From NCBI RefSeq assembly GCF_029869925.1, contig NZ_CP118605.1, forward strand, positions 3,996,001 to 4,060,000: 64,000 bases of DNA, given 5' to 3'. The notes under the pieces were generated by a model. That model was not told the origin of the DNA and searched no databases. It saw only the letters and a program-made list of their open reading frames with translations. Source of the DNA: Microbulbifer bruguierae (lineage in GTDB: Bacteria > Pseudomonadota > Gammaproteobacteria > Pseudomonadales > Cellvibrionaceae). Position numbers and translations under genes: made by a program. Positions 1 through 8,793 of this stretch are shown piece by piece; positions within the stretch are counted from its first letter, which is position 1; each line of letters begins with the position of its first letter.

Positions 1-1
1 T

Positions 2-1891
2 GTGAATTTCAGCGAGACTGCCGACAGTGAGGAGCAACTGCTCACCAACTGGAACGTGGAGCTGTATTTGAACAACGCGCTGCTGGAAACCGTGCAGAGC
101 GATGAGAACGGCTACTTCCAGTTTGCGGGCCTGGTACCGAATATGGACGGCGCCAATGTGGTCGGCGCCAGCTACGAGCTGCGCTACCTGGCCCCGAATG
201 CGGTGAGTACCACCGCATCTCTCGGCAATACCAGTTCCGACTACACCAATGGTCCGCAGCAGATCCGCGATATCTATATCGATTCGGGCAGTAACCCGCA
301 GACCCTGAATCTGCCGATTACGCCGAACGGGGTGATCTACGATTCCGTGCTGCGCGCTCCTGTCAATGGTGCCCGTGTACGCTTGCTGGGTGCGTCCAGT
401 GGCCAGCCGCTGCCGGACAGCTGTTTTGACGATCCCAAGCAGCAGAACCAGGTCACCCTCACCGGCGGCTTCTACAAGTTCGATGTGAACTTCAGCAGCG
501 CGGCCTGTGCGGTGAATGCGGATTACCTGATCGAAGTGGATGTGCCGAGCGAAGATTACGTGTCCGGCCCGTCCCAGATCATCCCGCCGCAGACCGGTGT
601 GGATACCGGCAGCTTTGACGTCGCCGCATGTCTCGGCAGCGCCGCGGACATGATTCCGGGCACGCCGGACCACTGTGAGGTGCAGCTGTCTGTATTGCCG
701 CCTTCTATTGATATGGATGCGCGCAGCAGCGAGACCGATTACTACCTGCGTGTAAACCTGGATGACAGCAACCAGCCGGGCAGCAGCCAGCTGTTCAACA
801 ACCACATTGCACTGGACCCGCAACTTGAGGGAGCGCTCGCGCTGACCAAAACCGCGGCCATGTTGAATGTAACCCGCAGCCAGCTGGTGCCCTACACCAT
901 CACCTTCAGCAACTCGCTGCCAGTGCCGATGACGGATCTGCAGCTGGTGGATTACTTCCCCGCGGGCTTCAAGTATGTGGCCGGTTCCGCGAACCTGGAT
1001 GGGGTGAAAGTGGAGCCGGTGGTGAACGGCCTGCAACTGCAGTGGCCGCATCTGCGTGCCGAGCCGGAGCAGACCCACAGCATGAAACTGCTGCTGGTGG
1101 TGGGCTCCGGTGTGGGCGAGGGCGAGTACGTGAACCGCGCGCGCATGTTCAACGAACTCTCCGGCCAGCAGACCTCTGGTGAGGCTACGGCCACCGTGCG
1201 TGTGGTACCGGACCCGACCTTCGACTGTACCGATGTGATCGGCAAGGTGTTCGACGATAAGAACCTGAATGGCTATCAAGACCCCGGTGAGGGCGGCGTG
1301 CCCGGTGCGCGTGTTGTCACAGCCAACGGTCTCAAGGCCACCGCCGATGCGCACGGTCGATTCCATATCACCTGTGCGGCGGTGCCGAACCCGGATCGCG
1401 GTTCCAACTTCGTGCTGAAACTGGACGACCGCAGCCTGCCGAGCGGCTACCGCCTGACCACGGAAAACCCGCGGGTTCAGCGCGCCACCCGAGGCAAAAT
1501 GCTGGAGTTCAACTTCGGTACCAGCCTGCATAGAGTCGTGCGCCTGGATCTGGCGGAAGCGGTATTCGAACCCGGTACCAGCGAGCTGCGTCCGCAGTGG
1601 CGTTCGCGCACCGAACTGTTGCTGGAGCGACTGCAGGAGGCACCGTCGGTACTGCGCCTGTCCTACCTGGCGGAGAACGAAGATCCGTCGCTGGTGGACG
1701 CGCGCCTTGCCACCATCAAGGCCCGTATCGCCGAGGACTGGGCAGCACTGAATTGCTGCTACCCACTCAATATCGAAACCGAAATTTTCTGGCGCCGTGG
1801 CGCGCCGCCCGCGCGTGGCAATGTGCTGGACGGGCTCAAACGCAGTGTTAACCGCATGATCGGAAGTGATGATCAGGGAGGCGCCCGGTGA
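2..1891 (+). CDS. Large DUF11/Cna-B-like surface protein, 5' end cut by window
   Basis: The frame is open from the first base, so the true start is probably upstream and only the last ~629 residues are visible. The visible part reads as a chain of beta-sandwich modules. Cna-B/SdrD_B-like segments lie at about residues 15-70 and 405-515 (the second contains DDKNLNGYQDPGEGG, typical of SdrD_B calcium-type loops). A DUF11-type repeat lies at about 280-400 (LTKTAAMLNVTRSQLVPYTI). The last ~120 residues resemble a degenerate OmpA-like fold. Such proteins are normally exported and built into surface fibres or the cell envelope. Its stop overlaps the next start (TGATG), so it is translationally coupled to the giant OmpA-family protein downstream, and the two probably act together. 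No function beyond surface structure can be assigned. Confidence 0.75.
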   Translation: MNFSETADSEEQLLTNWNVELYLNNALLETVQSDENGYFQFAGLVPNMDGANVVGASYELRYLAPNAVSTTASLGNTSSDYTNGPQQIRDIYIDSGSNPQTLNLPITPNGVIYDSVLRAPVNGARVRLLGASSGQPLPDSCFDDPKQQNQVTLTGGFYKFDVNFSSAACAVNADYLIEVDVPSEDYVSGPSQIIPPQTGVDTGSFDVAACLGSAADMIPGTPDHCEVQLSVLPPSIDMDARSSETDYYLRVNLDDSNQPGSSQLFNNHIALDPQLEGALALTKTAAMLNVTRSQLVPYTITFSNSLPVPMTDLQLVDYFPAGFKYVAGSANLDGVKVEPVVNGLQLQWPHLRAEPEQTHSMKLLLVVGSGVGEGEYVNRARMFNELSGQQTSGEATATVRVVPDPTFDCTDVIGKVFDDKNLNGYQDPGEGGVPGARVVTANGLKATADAHGRFHITCAAVPNPDRGSNFVLKLDDRSLPSGYRLTTENPRVQRATRGKMLEFNFGTSLHRVVRLDLAEAVFEPGTSELRPQWRSRTELLLERLQEAPSVLRLSYLAENEDPSLVDARLATIKARIAEDWAALNCCYPLNIETEIFWRRGAPPARGNVLDGLKRSVNRMIGSDDQGGAR

Positions 1892-4800
1892 TGTTCCGTC
1901 CGTCTAAAAATAAAATCGCGATTGTCATGGTGGCGCTTGTGAGTGCTTCGGCACTCGCCCAGGAAGAAAGCAAAACCGAAACCTCCTGGTGGCAGAAAAT
2001 CCCCGGCCTCTCGCCGCAGATCGAAACCACCGGTGACTACACGGAAAAATCGCTGGGCAGCAACACCGAAACCACACTGATTCCCAGGGCCGGTCAACTG
2101 TGGGTGCAGGATGCGGAAACCTTTATCGCCCCCGAGGAGGCGGTGCTGGAAAACAATGCACTGCCGCCGCTGGTGTATCGCGAGGTGGACGATGAAATCG
2201 ATCCGGCGATGGTTGCACAGCTGCGGGAAAGGCTCGACGCCCTGAGCGATGCGCATGAGCTGCGGCTGATTTTCATCGGCCACACCGACAGCGATCCGCT
2301 GAGCGAAGACCAGCAGTCCGAATTCGCGGATAAATCCGCGTTCACCGAGGCGCGCGCCAAACTGGTAGCGGAGTATTTCCAGACCGCGCTGGAGCTGCCG
2401 GAAGATGCCATTGTGTTTGAAGGCCGCGGTGACAGCGAACCGCTGACGGAAAACATCACCGAAAAAGGCCGCGAGCTGAACCGCCGCGTAGAACTGACCC
2501 TGCGCTATTTCGAGCTGGATCAGGAAGCCCGCGACGCCCAGCGCCGTGCCGAGGCGTTGCAGCTCAACCGGGTAAAAGTCTGCCGTCAGGAAACCGTGTG
2601 TAAGCTGCGCTATACCGCCGGAAGTGACCAGCGCGCGCGGCTAAAAAACCTGGTGTCGCCGCTGCGTCTGCAGCCGGGGCAGGTGGACCTGCCGGAGGCG
2701 TTCGTGCGCCGTATCCAGGAGGTGCGCAATACCCTGCTGGACAAGCCCAATCTTGCCATTCATTTTGTCGGCCACACTGACGGCGCGCCGCTGCCAGAAG
2801 GTCCGGCGGAACTGTACGACGACCAGATGGCACTGTCGCGCGCGGAAGCGCGGCGGGTGGCACTGGCGGTGGCGGATCAGCTGCGCCTGCCGGGCTACAT
2901 GGTCACCAGCAGTGGCAAAGGGGCGACCCAGCCCATCGCCGCCAACGACACCGCGAAGGGCCGTTCCCTGAACCGCCGTGTGGAAGTGGAATTCTGGTAC
3001 GACGATTTACTGGAAACCGCCGCCGACGGCGTGCAGGCGTGCCCGGAATCTGCCGCGGCGGAAACCATCACCATCGCCCACGAATCGCCCACCGGCGACG
3101 TGCCACCGATTTTCCTCGATAGTGGCGAGCCGCAGATTTCCAGCGCACAGCTGGGGCAGATGCAACGCCTGATGGAAGAGGTGGCGGGCAAGCAGAATGT
3201 GCGCCTGAGCTTTGTCGGCTATAGCGACAATGAGCGCATGGAGCGCCGCGAAGCCATGGTATATGGCGATGACGTGGGCCTGTCGTCCGCGCGCGCGAAA
3301 AAGACCATGGAAGTGGTGCAGCAGCAGCTCGGCCTCGACTCAACCCAGGTAGAGTTTGAAGGCCGCGGTTATGTAGAGTCCAAAGATGTGGTGCAGACCG
3401 GATTTATCCACATGGACGGCGCCCGCGTGGAAGTGCAGGTGCTCTACGATGAGCTGGCGGTGCTGGCAGAGCAGGACCGCCTGGAAATCGAACGCCTGCA
3501 GCAGGAGGCCCTGGCCCACAACCCTTACGCCCTGAACCTGATGCGCATTACCGTGGACGGTGCGCCGGAATACGATCCGCACAAGAACTCCGCGGACCTG
3601 CAGCGCTGTACCGACGTGGCCCTGGAAAACGCCAATATCCAGTTCCGCTTCGACAACCAGTCGATGCAGCCGCGTCTTAATGTCACCGCCTTCCCCAGCA
3701 CTATCCGCTATGCGGACGATCCGCAAACGGAGCTGGCGGACAGCCGCGTGCAGTTCAAGCGCTACACCAACTACCCCTCGTTTATTGCGCGCGCGGAAGT
3801 GCGGATTTTCGAGGAAGAGCAATCCCTGCGCGACGCACCCTTGGCGGTGGTCACCCTTGACCAGAACGGCGAGGGCAGCTGGGAGGCGGAATTCGAAAGT
3901 TTCCAGGCACCGCTGAAAAAACTGAAATACGTGCTGAGGGTATACGACTGGAAACAGCGTTTTGACGAGACCCGCCCGCAGACCCTGTGGCTTGTGGATA
4001 ACTTCGAACCGCAGCTGCAGGAAGCCACCACCGAAAAAGAACTGCTGGTCGGCTACGGTGAAAACCGCCTGGCAGAGCAGAATATTCCGGTAAGCGGCAA
4101 TGCGGTGCTGGTGAATGGCGCGGAGATTCCGGCAAACCACAGCGTGTGGCTGGCGGGCCGCGAAATTCCCGTGAGCAGCAGCGGAGATTTCGTCGCCGAG
4201 GAAATTTTTGCCAAGGGCCTGCACACCGTGGAAGTGGCGGTGCTGGACGAGCAGGGCAACGGTGAACTGTTCCTGCGGGACCTGGAATTCAATCGCGACG
4301 ACTGGTTCAGTGTGGGTATCGCCGATGTCACCATCGCCCGCGATGACACCAATGGCCCGGCGGCGCTGGTGACCGGTGACCAGACCCACTACGACAATTC
4401 CGCGAGCTACGACGGCCGCCTGGCGTTTTACACCAGTGGCAGCTTTGGCGACGGCTGGCGCCTGTCGGCCAGCGCGGACACCGAAGAGGGCCCCATCGAC
4501 GACCTGTTCACCAATTTTATGGAAAAAACGCCGGACGCATTGTTCCGCCGTCTGGACAGCGATCTCTACTACCCGACCTTCGGTGACGATTCGACGGTCG
4601 TCGAAGATGCCCCCACCTCCGGCAAGTTTTTTATCAAACTGGAAAACTACGACGATTACGGCCTGTGGGGTAACTTCAAGGCGTCCTACACCGACAACGA
4701 ACTGGCGCATATCGACCGCGCGCTGTACGGGGCGAATTTCCATTTCGAGACCGACGATGTCACCGACTTCGGCGACAAGCGTTTTGAAGTGGATGCGTTC

Positions 4801-7020
4801 AGTGCGGAACCCGGCACCATTGCGGGTCGCGACGAGTACCGCGGCACCGGTGGTTCTCTCTACTACCTGCGTCACCAGGATATTCTCACCGGCTCCGAGC
4901 GCCTGCGGGTGGAAGTGCGGGACAAGAACTCCGGCCTGGTGCTGGGGGTAAAAAACCTTACGCCGGTGATCGATTACGATGTGGATTACATTCAGGGCCG
5001 CGTGCTGCTGAACCGTCCGCTGTCGGCCATCGCCAACGACAACCTGATCGTGCAGGACGGCTCCTACAACGGCAATCCGCAGTACCTGGTGGCCCGCTAC
5101 GAATACACCCCGGGCTTCGACGACCTCGACACCCTCGCGGTAGGTGGTCGCGCCCAGTATTGGGCGGGTGATCACGTGCGCATCGGCGTGAGTGCGAGCC
5201 AGCAGGATGAGGAAGACAACGAGTCATCACTGAACGGCGTCGACCTGACATTGCGCAAGAGTGCCGGTACCTGGATGAAAGTGGAAGTGGCGGAGAGCCA
5301 GGGCAACACCCTGGAAAGCCTGTCTTCCCTCGATGGCGGTTACAGCTTCAGCCAGGGGAGTTTTGAACAGGGAGGGCCGATCGATCCCAATGCGAAGGCG
5401 GCTGCGAACAAGGTTGAAGCCGCGATCCAGATAGGGGATTTCTTCGAGGGTGCGCGCGGTTCCATGTCCGTCTATGCGCAGCAGCGGGATGCGGGTTTCT
5501 CCGCGCCAGGACAACTCGCAACCTATGACACCGAGCAATACGGTGCGGTGGTCAACCTGCCCATTGGCGAGCGTTTCGATGTCGGCCTGAAAATGGACAA
5601 CAAGGAACAGCAGCAGGGGCTGCAGACTTCCGCCACCGATGTGGAACTGGGTTATCGCCTGAGCGAGCGCTGGCGCCTGGCTGCCGCGGCCCGCTCGGAC
5701 TCCCGCGAGGATTTGTCAGCGGTAGTACCTGTCACCCAGAAGCAGGGCGATCGCACCGATGTGGCGATCCAGGCCGGTTACGATTCCGGTGCCAACTGGA
5801 ACGCGTTCGGTTTCGTGCAGCGCACTGCCGAGTTGTCCGGCAACCGTGATGAAAACAATCGCGTCGGCGTCGGTGGCGCCTACCGTGTCAGTGACCGCCT
5901 GACGGTGGACAGCGAACTTTCCGGTGGTGACACCGGCAACGCGGCGCGTCTCGGCACCGACTTCCTGGTGACCGACCGCACCAACCTCTACCTGAACTAC
6001 ACCCTCGACAACGAGCGCACCGATACCGGTGTGCGCGCGCGCAAGGGCAATCTGAACAGCGGTTTCCGCAGTCGCTTCTCCGACACTACGAGTATTTACG
6101 GCGAAGAGCGTTACACCCACGGCGATGTGTCCACCGGTCTCACCCACGCCCTGGGTGTGGATCTGGCACCGAGCGACACCTGGAATTACGGTACGTCTCT
6201 CGAAGCGGGAACCCTCGAGGATCCGCGCACAGGAGCCGAAACCGAGCGCCGTGCCATGGGCGCCAGCATGGGCTTCAACGACGGCGACCTGCGTGTGTCG
6301 AGCGCGGTGGAATACCGCATCGACAATACGCAGACGCTCACCGACCCTGAGACGGTACTGGAAATCGAGCGCAAAACATGGCTGATGAAAAATGCCCTGA
6401 GCTTCCAGATCAGCCCGGACTGGCGTTTGGTGGGCAAGCTCAATTACTCCGACAGTCAGAGCTCTGCCGGGCAGTTCTACGACGGCAAGTACACCGAGGG
6501 CGTCATGGGCTATGCCTACCGCCCGATAGACAACGACCGCTGGAATACGCTGCTGAAGTACACCTACTTCTACAATGTGCCCACCACCGACCAGGTGCTG
6601 GTGACCTCCAGCAGCACCAGCAGTGCGGTGGAGTTCGTACAGAAGAGCCACATCTTCTCGGTCGACACCAACTACGATCTGACCCAGCGCTGGACCCTGG
6701 GCGCCAAGTACGCCTACCGTCTGGGGCAATTGAGCATGGACCGTGAAAATCCCGAGTTCTTTGACAGTAACGCCCATCTGTACGTGATGCGCGCCGACTG
6801 GCACTTCGTGAACAAATGGGATCTGTTGCTGGAAGGCCGCGTGCTCGACCTGCCGGAAGCGGGCGACCGCAGAAGCGGCGCGCTGCTGGCGCTGTATCGC
6901 CAGATGGGAAGTCATTTCAAGGCGGGCATCGGTTACAACTTTACCGACTTTTCCGATGACCTGACGGACCTGGATTACGACAGTCAGGGTGTGTTCATAA
7001 ATATGGTCGGTAAGTTCTAA
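1891..7020 (+). CDS. Giant outer-membrane protein with three OmpA-like domains and a C-terminal barrel-like region
   Basis: This 1709-residue protein has a clear signal peptide ending at about SALAQ. Three OmpA/MotB-like peptidoglycan-binding modules follow at about residues 100-215, 240-375 and 390-530. The first two keep the GHTDS/GHTDG and NRRVE signatures. The third is degenerate (GYSDN, GARVEV). Residues ~700-1709 are rich in alternating Tyr/Asp/Arg strands and end in GKF with a terminal Phe, as expected for an outer-membrane beta barrel. ATG at 1891 is preferred over the GTG at 1888 because AGGGAGG ends 10 bases upstream. The start overlaps the previous stop, indicating an operon. The likely role is anchoring the preceding DUF11 protein, or a whole surface assembly, between peptidoglycan and outer membrane (inference). 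Normal OmpA proteins have one such domain, so three is unusual. Confidence 0.75.
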   Translation: MFRPSKNKIAIVMVALVSASALAQEESKTETSWWQKIPGLSPQIETTGDYTEKSLGSNTETTLIPRAGQLWVQDAETFIAPEEAVLENNALPPLVYREVDDEIDPAMVAQLRERLDALSDAHELRLIFIGHTDSDPLSEDQQSEFADKSAFTEARAKLVAEYFQTALELPEDAIVFEGRGDSEPLTENITEKGRELNRRVELTLRYFELDQEARDAQRRAEALQLNRVKVCRQETVCKLRYTAGSDQRARLKNLVSPLRLQPGQVDLPEAFVRRIQEVRNTLLDKPNLAIHFVGHTDGAPLPEGPAELYDDQMALSRAEARRVALAVADQLRLPGYMVTSSGKGATQPIAANDTAKGRSLNRRVEVEFWYDDLLETAADGVQACPESAAAETITIAHESPTGDVPPIFLDSGEPQISSAQLGQMQRLMEEVAGKQNVRLSFVGYSDNERMERREAMVYGDDVGLSSARAKKTMEVVQQQLGLDSTQVEFEGRGYVESKDVVQTGFIHMDGARVEVQVLYDELAVLAEQDRLEIERLQQEALAHNPYALNLMRITVDGAPEYDPHKNSADLQRCTDVALENANIQFRFDNQSMQPRLNVTAFPSTIRYADDPQTELADSRVQFKRYTNYPSFIARAEVRIFEEEQSLRDAPLAVVTLDQNGEGSWEAEFESFQAPLKKLKYVLRVYDWKQRFDETRPQTLWLVDNFEPQLQEATTEKELLVGYGENRLAEQNIPVSGNAVLVNGAEIPANHSVWLAGREIPVSSSGDFVAEEIFAKGLHTVEVAVLDEQGNGELFLRDLEFNRDDWFSVGIADVTIARDDTNGPAALVTGDQTHYDNSASYDGRLAFYTSGSFGDGWRLSASADTEEGPIDDLFTNFMEKTPDALFRRLDSDLYYPTFGDDSTVVEDAPTSGKFFIKLENYDDYGLWGNFKASYTDNELAHIDRALYGANFHFETDDVTDFGDKRFEVDAFSAEPGTIAGRDEYRGTGGSLYYLRHQDILTGSERLRVEVRDKNSGLVLGVKNLTPVIDYDVDYIQGRVLLNRPLSAIANDNLIVQDGSYNGNPQYLVARYEYTPGFDDLDTLAVGGRAQYWAGDHVRIGVSASQQDEEDNESSLNGVDLTLRKSAGTWMKVEVAESQGNTLESLSSLDGGYSFSQGSFEQGGPIDPNAKAAANKVEAAIQIGDFFEGARGSMSVYAQQRDAGFSAPGQLATYDTEQYGAVVNLPIGERFDVGLKMDNKEQQQGLQTSATDVELGYRLSERWRLAAAARSDSREDLSAVVPVTQKQGDRTDVAIQAGYDSGANWNAFGFVQRTAELSGNRDENNRVGVGGAYRVSDRLTVDSELSGGDTGNAARLGTDFLVTDRTNLYLNYTLDNERTDTGVRARKGNLNSGFRSRFSDTTSIYGEERYTHGDVSTGLTHALGVDLAPSDTWNYGTSLEAGTLEDPRTGAETERRAMGASMGFNDGDLRVSSAVEYRIDNTQTLTDPETVLEIERKTWLMKNALSFQISPDWRLVGKLNYSDSQSSAGQFYDGKYTEGVMGYAYRPIDNDRWNTLLKYTYFYNVPTTDQVLVTSSSTSSAVEFVQKSHIFSVDTNYDLTQRWTLGAKYAYRLGQLSMDRENPEFFDSNAHLYVMRADWHFVNKWDLLLEGRVLDLPEAGDRRSGALLALYRQMGSHFKAGIGYNFTDFSDDLTDLDYDSQGVFINMVGKF

Positions 7021-7026
7021 GATCGG

Positions 7027-7082
7027 TTCGCCTGCAAGCAGGCTCCTACGAAGTACCCTGTAGGAGCCTGCTTACAGGCGAA
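7027..7082. repeat. REP pair (BIME) upstream of the RAYT gene
   Basis: Two facing copies of a palindromic unit occur here, TTCGCCTGCAAGCAGGC then CTCCTAC, and its inverse. Each unit can fold on GCCTGC/GCAGGC and the pair folds into one long hairpin. The same unit recurs at 7591, 9997 and 20336. It starts 7 bases after the preceding stop codon. Confidence 0.85.
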
Positions 7083-7110
7083 TAGGTCTCACAATCTATG
7101 GAAATTCCAG

Positions 7111-7557
7111 ATGCAACGGATTGCACAGGGCCACAAACTCCGCTCCGGTAGGGTCAGCGAGTCACACCGTATTTATTTGATCACCGCTGTCTGTCACAAA
7201 CGACAAACCATATTCAGCAGTTTGGAAAATGGCAGAGCGTTTGTGCATGCGATAAGGGAAGTAAAGCAGGCCGATACACTTTGCTATGTGGTAATGCCAG
7301 ATCATATTCACTGGCTTTTACAGTTAGCCGAAGGAGCGGACCTTTCGCACGCCGTACAAAAGGCCAAGTCGTTGACAACCATGGCGCTTCGCAAGAGTTG
7401 GCCCGGTACTGTCTGGCAGCGAGGGTTTCACGATCACGCACTGCGCAGGGAAGAGGATATCCAGGCGGTCGCAAGGTATGTGGTAGCCAATCCCTTACGA
7501 GCCGGTTTGGTTAAATCCCTGCGCTACTATTCACTTTGGGATGCTGTCTGGCTGTAG
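7111..7557 (+). CDS. REP-associated tyrosine transposase (RAYT, Y1_Tnp/IS200-like)
   Basis: The 148-residue protein has the single-strand-specific HUH/Y1 transposase layout. The metal-binding HUH motif is in MPDHIHWLL (about residues 67-75), and a candidate catalytic tyrosine is in ARYVVANPLRAG near residue 129. WQRGFHDHALRREEDI is a conserved RAYT stretch. RAYTs are thought to mobilise or spread REP palindromes. This one is flanked on both sides by REP units, and related REPs lie 2.4 and 12.8 kb away, so the family assignment is well supported by context. The stop codon lies within the first base pairs of a truncated REP. No strong ribosome binding site is visible, consistent with low expression. 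No IS terminal repeats were found. Confidence 0.9.
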   Translation: MQRIAQGHKLRSGRVSESHRIYLITAVCHKRQTIFSSLENGRAFVHAIREVKQADTLCYVVMPDHIHWLLQLAEGADLSHAVQKAKSLTTMALRKSWPGTVWQRGFHDHALRREEDIQAVARYVVANPLRAGLVKSLRYYSLWDAVWL

Positions 7558-7613
7558 CTTGCAGGCGAACAGCTACAGAGCTCCTTAATGTTCGCCTGCA
7601 AGCAGGCTCCTAC
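7556..7613. repeat. REP pair downstream of the RAYT gene, one copy truncated
   Basis: A shortened inverse REP (CTTGCAGGCGAA, missing the central part) directly abuts the RAYT stop codon. A full-length unit, TTCGCCTGCAAGCAGGC plus CTCCTAC, follows at 7591-7613. Together with the pair at 7027 this frames the transposase gene. Confidence 0.8.
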
Positions 7614-7626
7614 AACGTTAGTTCCA

Positions 7627-8652
7627 CTACCCCCACCCCGCCAATACAATTTTGCCTATCGTATGCCCTGTTTCCAGTTGCTGATGCGCCAGGCGTAAAT
7701 TAGCTGCGTTGATCGGTTCCACGGTGTCGCTCACAGTGGTCACCAGGGTTTCGTTATCCACCAGTTCCGCAATCCGCTCCAGTATCCAGCCCTGGCGATC
7801 CATATCCTCGGTCTGGAACATGGCGCGGGTGAACATGAATTCCCACACAAAGGTGGCGCTCTTTGATTTGAGGAGTCCGATTTCAAGCGGGCCGCTGTTT
7901 TCGACGATGGTGCAGATTTTCCCCTGGGGCTTGATGGCATTGGCCATGGCGGGAAAGTGCTGATCGGTATTCGCGAGGCAGAGAATGTAATCCACTTGTG
8001 GAATGCCGATGTCTTTCAATTCTTCATCCAGTGGATTGCGGTGGTTGACCACGTGGCTGGCGCCCATCTGTTTTACCCACACACTGGACTTGGTACGCGA
8101 AGCGGTGGCGATGACATTGAGTCTCGCCAGCGACCGGGCGAGCTGGATGGCGATGGAGCCGACGCCGCCGGCGCCACCAATTATCAGGAGGGATTTACCG
8201 GCGTCTGCGCCGATGCTGGAAATTCCCAAGCGGTCAAACAGCGCCTCCCATGCAGTCAGGCTGGTCAGGGGAAGGGCAGCGGAGGTGAAGTAGTCCTGGG
8301 TGCGGGGTATACGCGCAACAATACGTTCATCCACCAGCTGGTATTCGCTGTTGCAACCGGGGCGGGTGATATCGCCGGCGTAATATATCTGGTCGCCGAT
8401 TTGAAAATTTTTCACGGCACTGCCAACGGCGATCACTTCGCCGGCCGCGTCCCAGCCGAGAATTTTCGGGGAGGTTTCGGTCGCTGCATGGGGTTTTGGG
8501 GCGCGGACCTTGGTGTCTACCGGGTTCACGGCGATGGCTTTGACCGCGACCAAAAGATCCCGCGAACCGGGCTGCGGTTGATCTAACTGCAGGTCCAGCA
8601 GGGATTCTTCGCAATCAATGGACAGGTATTGAAAAAGGCCGACAGCTTTCAC
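7627..8652 (-). CDS. Zinc-type alcohol dehydrogenase-like / quinone oxidoreductase (MDR family)
   Basis: The protein is about 341 residues and belongs to the medium-chain dehydrogenase/reductase superfamily. It has an N-terminal GroES-like fold (NPVDTKVRAP, LGWDAAGEVIAVGS) and a Rossmann NADPH-binding motif (GGAGGVGSIAIQLA) near residue 155. It lacks the usual structural-zinc cysteine cluster, as expected for quinone-oxidoreductase-type members that reduce quinones or enals with NADPH. GTG at 8652 is chosen because GGAG sits 7 bases before it and family members begin with an equivalent (M)KAVG motif; a longer ATG start at 8700 is possible but poorly placed. It is the last gene of a minus-strand group after a TBDR and a PepSY protein; a functional link to them is unclear. 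Confidence 0.85.
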   Translation of the reverse strand: MKAVGLFQYLSIDCEESLLDLQLDQPQPGSRDLLVAVKAIAVNPVDTKVRAPKPHAATETSPKILGWDAAGEVIAVGSAVKNFQIGDQIYYAGDITRPGCNSEYQLVDERIVARIPRTQDYFTSAALPLTSLTAWEALFDRLGISSIGADAGKSLLIIGGAGGVGSIAIQLARSLARLNVIATASRTKSSVWVKQMGASHVVNHRNPLDEELKDIGIPQVDYILCLANTDQHFPAMANAIKPQGKICTIVENSGPLEIGLLKSKSATFVWEFMFTRAMFQTEDMDRQGWILERIAELVDNETLVTTVSDTVEPINAANLRLAHQQLETGHTIGKIVLAGWG

Positions 8653-8793
8653 ACAGAAACTCCATTTCCGTTCGTGGGTCGATCCGTGTCGGGGGTTCAA
8701 TATTTGCGCCAGAAATTGCGCCCCCGCTTAACACTGATTTTGCATACGCGGTCGCAGTCTAGTAGAGATGTACAGAGCTGAATGTGATTTGAG

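Noticed and set aside
3340..5175. 611-codon open frame on the minus strand opposite the giant OmpA protein
   Set aside because: It mirrors a real gene in a high-GC genome, has no recognisable domain and no ribosome site, and the plus-strand protein is clearly real.
7111..7557. RAYT gene considered as a complete IS200/IS605 insertion sequence
   Set aside because: No IS200/IS605 end hairpins or tnpB are present; the flanks are REP units, which fits a RAYT.
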